From contig CANJMY010000021.1 of the NCBI GenBank assembly GCA_947475315.1, positions 1 to 45,350 on the forward strand: a stretch of 45,350 nt of DNA, written 5' to 3'. Of the stretch, positions 42,665 to 45,350 are shown in pieces; the first letter of the stretch is position 1; the number at the start of each line of letters is the position of its first letter. The notes under the pieces were generated by a model. That model was given only the letters and a program-made list of their open reading frames with translations. It was not told the origin of the DNA and did not search any database. The DNA comes from Pseudomonadota bacterium (lineage in GTDB: Bacteria; Myxococcota_A; UBA796; GCA-2862545). The translations under genes and the position numbers were made by a program.

Positions 42665-43501
42665 ATGCGCACCTCCCTGCCCATTGTGGCCACGGCTTTG
42701 CTCGCGGCCTGCTCCAGCTTGCCGTCGTTCTCGCCCTACACCAAGGACGGGGGCGGTGCCTCGGACACGGACATCGACGGCGGCGGTGGCTCGGGCGGCG
42801 GCGGCGGCTCGGGCGGCGGCTCGGGCGGCGGCGGCGGCGGCGACACGGACGTCAGCGGCGGCGACACCGGCTGGCCCGACACGGACGTCGCGGACACGGA
42901 TGTCCCCGCCGGTGGCGGCGGCGGCTCGGGCGGCGGTGGCGGCGGGGGAGGCGGCGGCAGCGCGGTCGTCGTCACGCTCGGCTTCTGGCAGGACTTCGAC
43001 TACTTCTACGACTACCAGTCCAAGGGTCACCACGAGGTGTGGATTGGCCCGGAGTCGTCGACCGATCCCAAGGACGGCACCTGGGTGCTCGTCGTGACGG
43101 ACGGCACGCTGCAGGCGTCCTCCATGGGGAACGGCTGGGAGCGGCAGGTGTTCGACCTCGGCCCCGACGTGTCGGCGACCGGATGGACCCGCTTCCGCGT
43201 CGCGTTTCGCTATGACGCCTCGAACGCCGACAACTGGTACATCGACGACGTCTGCTTGGCGTCGGTCGCCAACCCGGCGCTTGTGGTGGACTGCGACCTG
43301 TCCTACCAGAACTTCGAGACCGCGAGCTACCCGCGCCTGCCCAACGGGTGGACGACCATTCGCGGCGCGCACCATCAGGGGCTGTGGCACTGGGAGTCCA
43401 CCTCCTTGTCGCACGGCGGCTTTCAGGCGGCGAACATCCACTTCTCCATCGACAACATCGACCAGTTCATGGTGTCGGCGGCGATGGACGTGAGCCCCTA
43501 G
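42665..43501 (+). CDS. lipoprotein with long Gly/Ser linker and C-terminal MAM-like domain
   Basis: 278 residues. Lipobox LAAC (Cys16). Residues 29-99 are a Gly-rich linker broken by DTD motifs. Residues about 103-278 are a beta-rich domain with the blocks WTRFRVAFRYDASNADNWYI and DDVCLAS, reminiscent of MAM or jelly-roll adhesion domains (W-Y-I-D-D-V is typical). The domain would project well away from the membrane. The kinase gene starts 34 bases later on the same strand, so they may share a transcript. Confidence 0.7.
   Translation: MRTSLPIVATALLAACSSLPSFSPYTKDGGGASDTDIDGGGGSGGGGGSGGGSGGGGGGDTDVSGGDTGWPDTDVADTDVPAGGGGGSGGGGGGGGGGSAVVVTLGFWQDFDYFYDYQSKGHHEVWIGPESSTDPKDGTWVLVVTDGTLQASSMGNGWERQVFDLGPDVSATGWTRFRVAFRYDASNADNWYIDDVCLASVANPALVVDCDLSYQNFETASYPRLPNGWTTIRGAHHQGLWHWESTSLSHGGFQAANIHFSIDNIDQFMVSAAMDVSP
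42749..42961 (+). repeat. coding Gly-rich linker (GGGGS and DTDV units)
   Basis: The stretch encodes about 70 residues, mostly Gly with Ser, interrupted by DTDI, DTDV and DTG. The underlying DNA is a slippage-prone GGC repeat. It is the tether of the lipoprotein. Confidence 0.8.
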
Positions 43502-43535
43502 GCGGGTCAAGGTCGGCGCACCGCCGCGGATCTGC

Positions 43536-45035
43536 ATGACGCCTCCTCCGACCAGCCTGGGTGCCTACGAGCTGCTTGAGCGTATCGGGCAGGGGGGCAT
43601 GGGCGAGGTGTGGCGCGCCCGGCACCGCACGCTCGGGAAGGCCGTCGCGGTCAAGCTGATCCGCGCGGGCACCCTCGGTGAGTCGGTTGAGGCCGACCGC
43701 GAGGTGCTGCGCCGCTTCGAGCGCGAGGCCCACGTCGCCGCCGCGCTGCGCTCGCCCCACGCCATCCAGCTCCAGGACTTTGGCGTCACGCCGGACGGCG
43801 CCTTCTTCCAGGTGATGGAGCTGCTCGACGGCTTGGACCTTCGTCAGCTCGTCGAGCGCTTTGGGGCCGTGCCCGCGGGGCGCGCTGTGGGCCTGCTTCG
43901 CCAAGCCGCCGACGCGCTCGCTGAGGCGCACTCGCTCGGCTTTGTGCACCGCGACGTGAAGCCGTCGAACCTGTTCCTGTGTCGGCTGGGCACGCGCGTG
44001 GACTTCGTGAAGGTGCTCGACTTTGGCCTGGCCCGCCGCACGGACGGCGGCGACCCGAGCCTGACCCGCACCGGCGGCATCCCTGGGTCCCCGGCCACGC
44101 TCGCGCCGGAGGTCCTCCGCGGTCAGCCGCCCACCGACAAGGCCGACGTGTACGCGCTCGGCTGCGTCGCCACCTGGCTGCTCACCGGGCACCTCCCGTT
44201 CGAGGGCGCGTCCGCGATCGAGGTGATCGTCGGCCACCTGGAGCGCGCCCCGGCCCCGCTCGTCGACGCCTCCGGCGCCCCGATCCCCGCGCCGCTCGCC
44301 GCCAGCGTCGCGTCGGCGCTCGCGAAGGACCCCGCCGCGCGCCCCACCATCCGCGAGTTCTCCCGGGCCCTCGCCGCGACCGGCCTGGAGTCGACCTGGA
44401 CCGAGGAGACCGCCGAGGCCTGGTGGACGCTGAACCAGCCCGCCGCCACCGCCCGCGCACCGGTCGCGCCTGCCTCGGTCCCGTTCTCCCGCGAGCAGGC
44501 CTACGCGCGGCTGCGCAAGGACTTCGAGGCCAGCCGCATCAACGTCGGCGAGTACGAGCGCCGCATGTCGGTCGCGCGCGTGGCCGACAGCCCGGTCCAG
44601 ATCCTCGACGCCCTCCGCGGCCTGCCCGACGAGCCCGCGCCCCTCGTCGTCGTCGCACCTCCGCCCCCCGCGCCCACGACCACCGCCCTGACCGCCCCCT
44701 CCGCCCCACGGATCGTCGCGGTCCTGTCGTCCCAGGTGCGGTCCGGCGCGTGGCGACCCGAGTCGAACACCGAGGTCGCCGCCGTCATGGGCAGCGTCGA
44801 GCTCGACCTGTCGAGCGCGGTGCTGGAGCCCGGGATGACGGAGTTGCACTGCAGCGCGTTTCTTGGATCGATCGAGATCACCGTGCCGCAGGGGCTGTTT
44901 GTCGAGATCGCGGGTTCGGGGTTCCTGGGTTCATTTGAGGGATCTTCGGGGGGCTTGAAGAGGGCGGGGGAGCCCTGGATTCGGGTGACGGGGAACGCCG
45001 TTTTGGGCAGCGTTGAGGTTCGGGTACGCCGATAA
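43536..45035 (+). CDS. Ser/Thr protein kinase fused to DUF1707-like and LiaF-like C-terminal domains
   Basis: 499 residues. Residues about 10-280 are an Hanks-type kinase: glycine loop GQGGMGEVW, ATP Lys40, catalytic HRDVKPSN (Asp140), DFG (Asp162) and APE in GSPATLAPEV. The usual GTPxYMAPE reads GIPGSPATLAPE. Residues about 316-365 resemble DUF1707/SHOCT-type modules (YARLRKDFEASRINVGEYERRM). Residues 392-499 resemble the LiaF C-terminal domain (EVAAVMGSVELDLSSAVLE, CSAFLGSIEITVP, GNAVLGSVEVRV). I see no membrane helix, so the whole protein is likely cytoplasmic. The C-terminal domains are known from LiaF and related envelope-stress proteins; here they may sense stress or bind partners. It follows the lipoprotein gene by 34 bases. 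Confidence 0.85.
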   Translation: MTPPPTSLGAYELLERIGQGGMGEVWRARHRTLGKAVAVKLIRAGTLGESVEADREVLRRFEREAHVAAALRSPHAIQLQDFGVTPDGAFFQVMELLDGLDLRQLVERFGAVPAGRAVGLLRQAADALAEAHSLGFVHRDVKPSNLFLCRLGTRVDFVKVLDFGLARRTDGGDPSLTRTGGIPGSPATLAPEVLRGQPPTDKADVYALGCVATWLLTGHLPFEGASAIEVIVGHLERAPAPLVDASGAPIPAPLAASVASALAKDPAARPTIREFSRALAATGLESTWTEETAEAWWTLNQPAATARAPVAPASVPFSREQAYARLRKDFEASRINVGEYERRMSVARVADSPVQILDALRGLPDEPAPLVVVAPPPPAPTTTALTAPSAPRIVAVLSSQVRSGAWRPESNTEVAAVMGSVELDLSSAVLEPGMTELHCSAFLGSIEITVPQGLFVEIAGSGFLGSFEGSSGGLKRAGEPWIRVTGNAVLGSVEVRVRR

Positions 45036-45112
45036 GTTCTGGGAGCGTCCCACTTCGCGCCCTTGCAGGGCGGGGCTTTCCCGCAGACCCGGCCTGCGGC
45101 GCGACGCTCGCC
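45036..45112. repeat. 77-base direct repeat, copy 1, with predicted branched fold
   Basis: This copy begins directly after the kinase stop. Its last 68 bases are identical to those of copy 2 (45134-45210), and the first nine differ at two positions. Outer arms GAGCGTC (45043-45049) and GACGCTC (45103-45109) pair perfectly. Inside are two hairpins: CGCCCT/AGGGCG (45058-45063 with 45067-45072) and CCGCAG/CTGCGG (45081-45086 with 45094-45099). The fold is a three-way junction. The period of 98 bases is not a multiple of three, so the repeat is not a coding unit. Confidence 0.8.
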
Positions 45113-45133
45113 ATTCCCGTGAGGGTTCGGTTC

Positions 45134-45210
45134 GTTGTGGGGGCGTCCCACTTCGCGCCCTTGCAGGGCGGGGCTTTCCCGCAGACCCGGCCTGCGGCGC
45201 GACGCTCGCC
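45134..45210. repeat. 77-base direct repeat, copy 2
   Basis: It is 98 bases after copy 1, with both inner hairpins kept (45156-45161 with 45165-45170, and 45179-45184 with 45192-45197). The outer stem is shorter here (GCGTC/GACGC). The 21 bases between the copies look unique. Bases 45211-45294 beyond it show no gene and no further copy. Confidence 0.8.
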
Positions 45211-45294
45211 GCTTCGGCCGGTCACCCGGGAAAGCGGGCCCTGTGGCGCGCCCGTCGGGAGGTTGCGGCGACGTCCGGCTCCGGCAGGCCTGAT

Positions 45295-45349
45295 CGCAGG
45301 GATCTGCCTCCGCGGACCTGGAAACGGTCCGCTGCGACAGATCCCTGCG
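45295..45349. repeat. long near-perfect hairpin at the window edge
   Basis: CGCAGGGATCTG (45295-45306) pairs perfectly with CAGATCCCTGCG (45338-45349). Inside, a 5-by-5 internal loop leads to a second perfect stem, GCGGACC (45312-45318) with GGTCCGC (45326-45332), and a 7-base loop. No T tract is visible before the window ends. It could be a REP-type element, a transposon end, a structured RNA or a terminator. Confidence 0.7.
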
Positions 45350-45350
45350 C

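Noticed and set aside
44501-45225. Minus-strand peptides containing GERRAAGRVCGK in both repeats
   Set aside because: The two copies are read in different frames because the period is 98 bases, and the frames run into antisense of the kinase gene. The repeat is a DNA or RNA feature.
1-45350. tRNA, rRNA, CRISPR array, insertion sequence or prophage genes
   Set aside because: I looked for acceptor and T-arm patterns, regular spacers, transposase motifs and phage proteins and found none I could support.

Overview
The window is GC-rich (near 70 percent by eye), densely coded and bacterial. Several signs point to Myxococcota or a close deltaproteobacterial relative: two proteins end in MYXO-CTERM-like tails (Cys, hydrophobic helix, Arg cluster); there is an AgmX/PglI-type C-terminal domain, a Pkn-type Ser/Thr kinase, a choice-of-anchor (ASH) domain, and many lipoproteins with Asp-Thr-Asp-Val linkers just after the lipidated Cys. 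I see no rRNA, tRNA, CRISPR array, phage module or transposase. The taxonomic call is inference.

Layout. 1-3406 (+): the tail of an unknown gene, a lipoprotein, a small membrane-associated protein and an HTTM (vitamin K carboxylase-like) membrane protein, followed by a histidine kinase remnant that keeps only the end of its ATPase domain plus an intact receiver. 3420-6206: class II DAHP synthase (-) diverges from a THUMP-type rRNA methyltransferase with a Lys/Pro/Ser/Gly repeat tail (+). 6374-7741: a secreted MYXO-CTERM protein closed by a good terminator. 7895-14164 (-): a tight operon of a catalytic M16 peptidase, a non-catalytic M16 partner, an aconitase-family protein with the swivel domain first, exonuclease III and a TGS1-like methyltransferase.

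14357-23687 (+) is the main physiological block: heme A synthase, heme O synthase, then cytochrome c oxidase subunits II, I, III and IV. Subunits II and IV both carry an extra C-terminal cytochrome c domain, so this should be a caa3-type oxidase with two covalent c hemes. After a strong terminator come a CtaG assembly factor, a YtkA-like lipoprotein and a di-heme MauG/cytochrome c peroxidase lipoprotein, with SURF1 facing them. Together these supply heme A, copper handling, assembly and the structural subunits of one terminal oxidase.

23684-42507 is accessory: a trypsin-like protease with EF-hands, two neighbouring proteins that look like the two halves of DUF4331, branched-chain aminotransferase, a beta-propeller lipoprotein, a Uma2-type protein, an AgmX/PglI-domain protein, DUF1993, DUF1697, an SRPBCC-like protein divergent from a TetR regulator, a three-gene envelope operon (35108-38823), QueE, a Cys-rich lipoprotein with a TTG start, and a HEAT-like repeat protein. 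42665-45035 (+): a Gly-rich lipoprotein and a kinase fused to DUF1707-like and LiaF-like domains. The last 315 bases hold no gene. They contain two near-identical 77-base repeats that can fold into a branched structure and a long near-perfect hairpin at the very edge.

The least familiar items are the kinase-LiaF fusion, the structured tandem repeats, the permuted aconitase, the doubled cytochrome c domains, the split DUF4331 pair, and a lipoprotein gene whose signal peptide has no ATG, GTG or TTG start.
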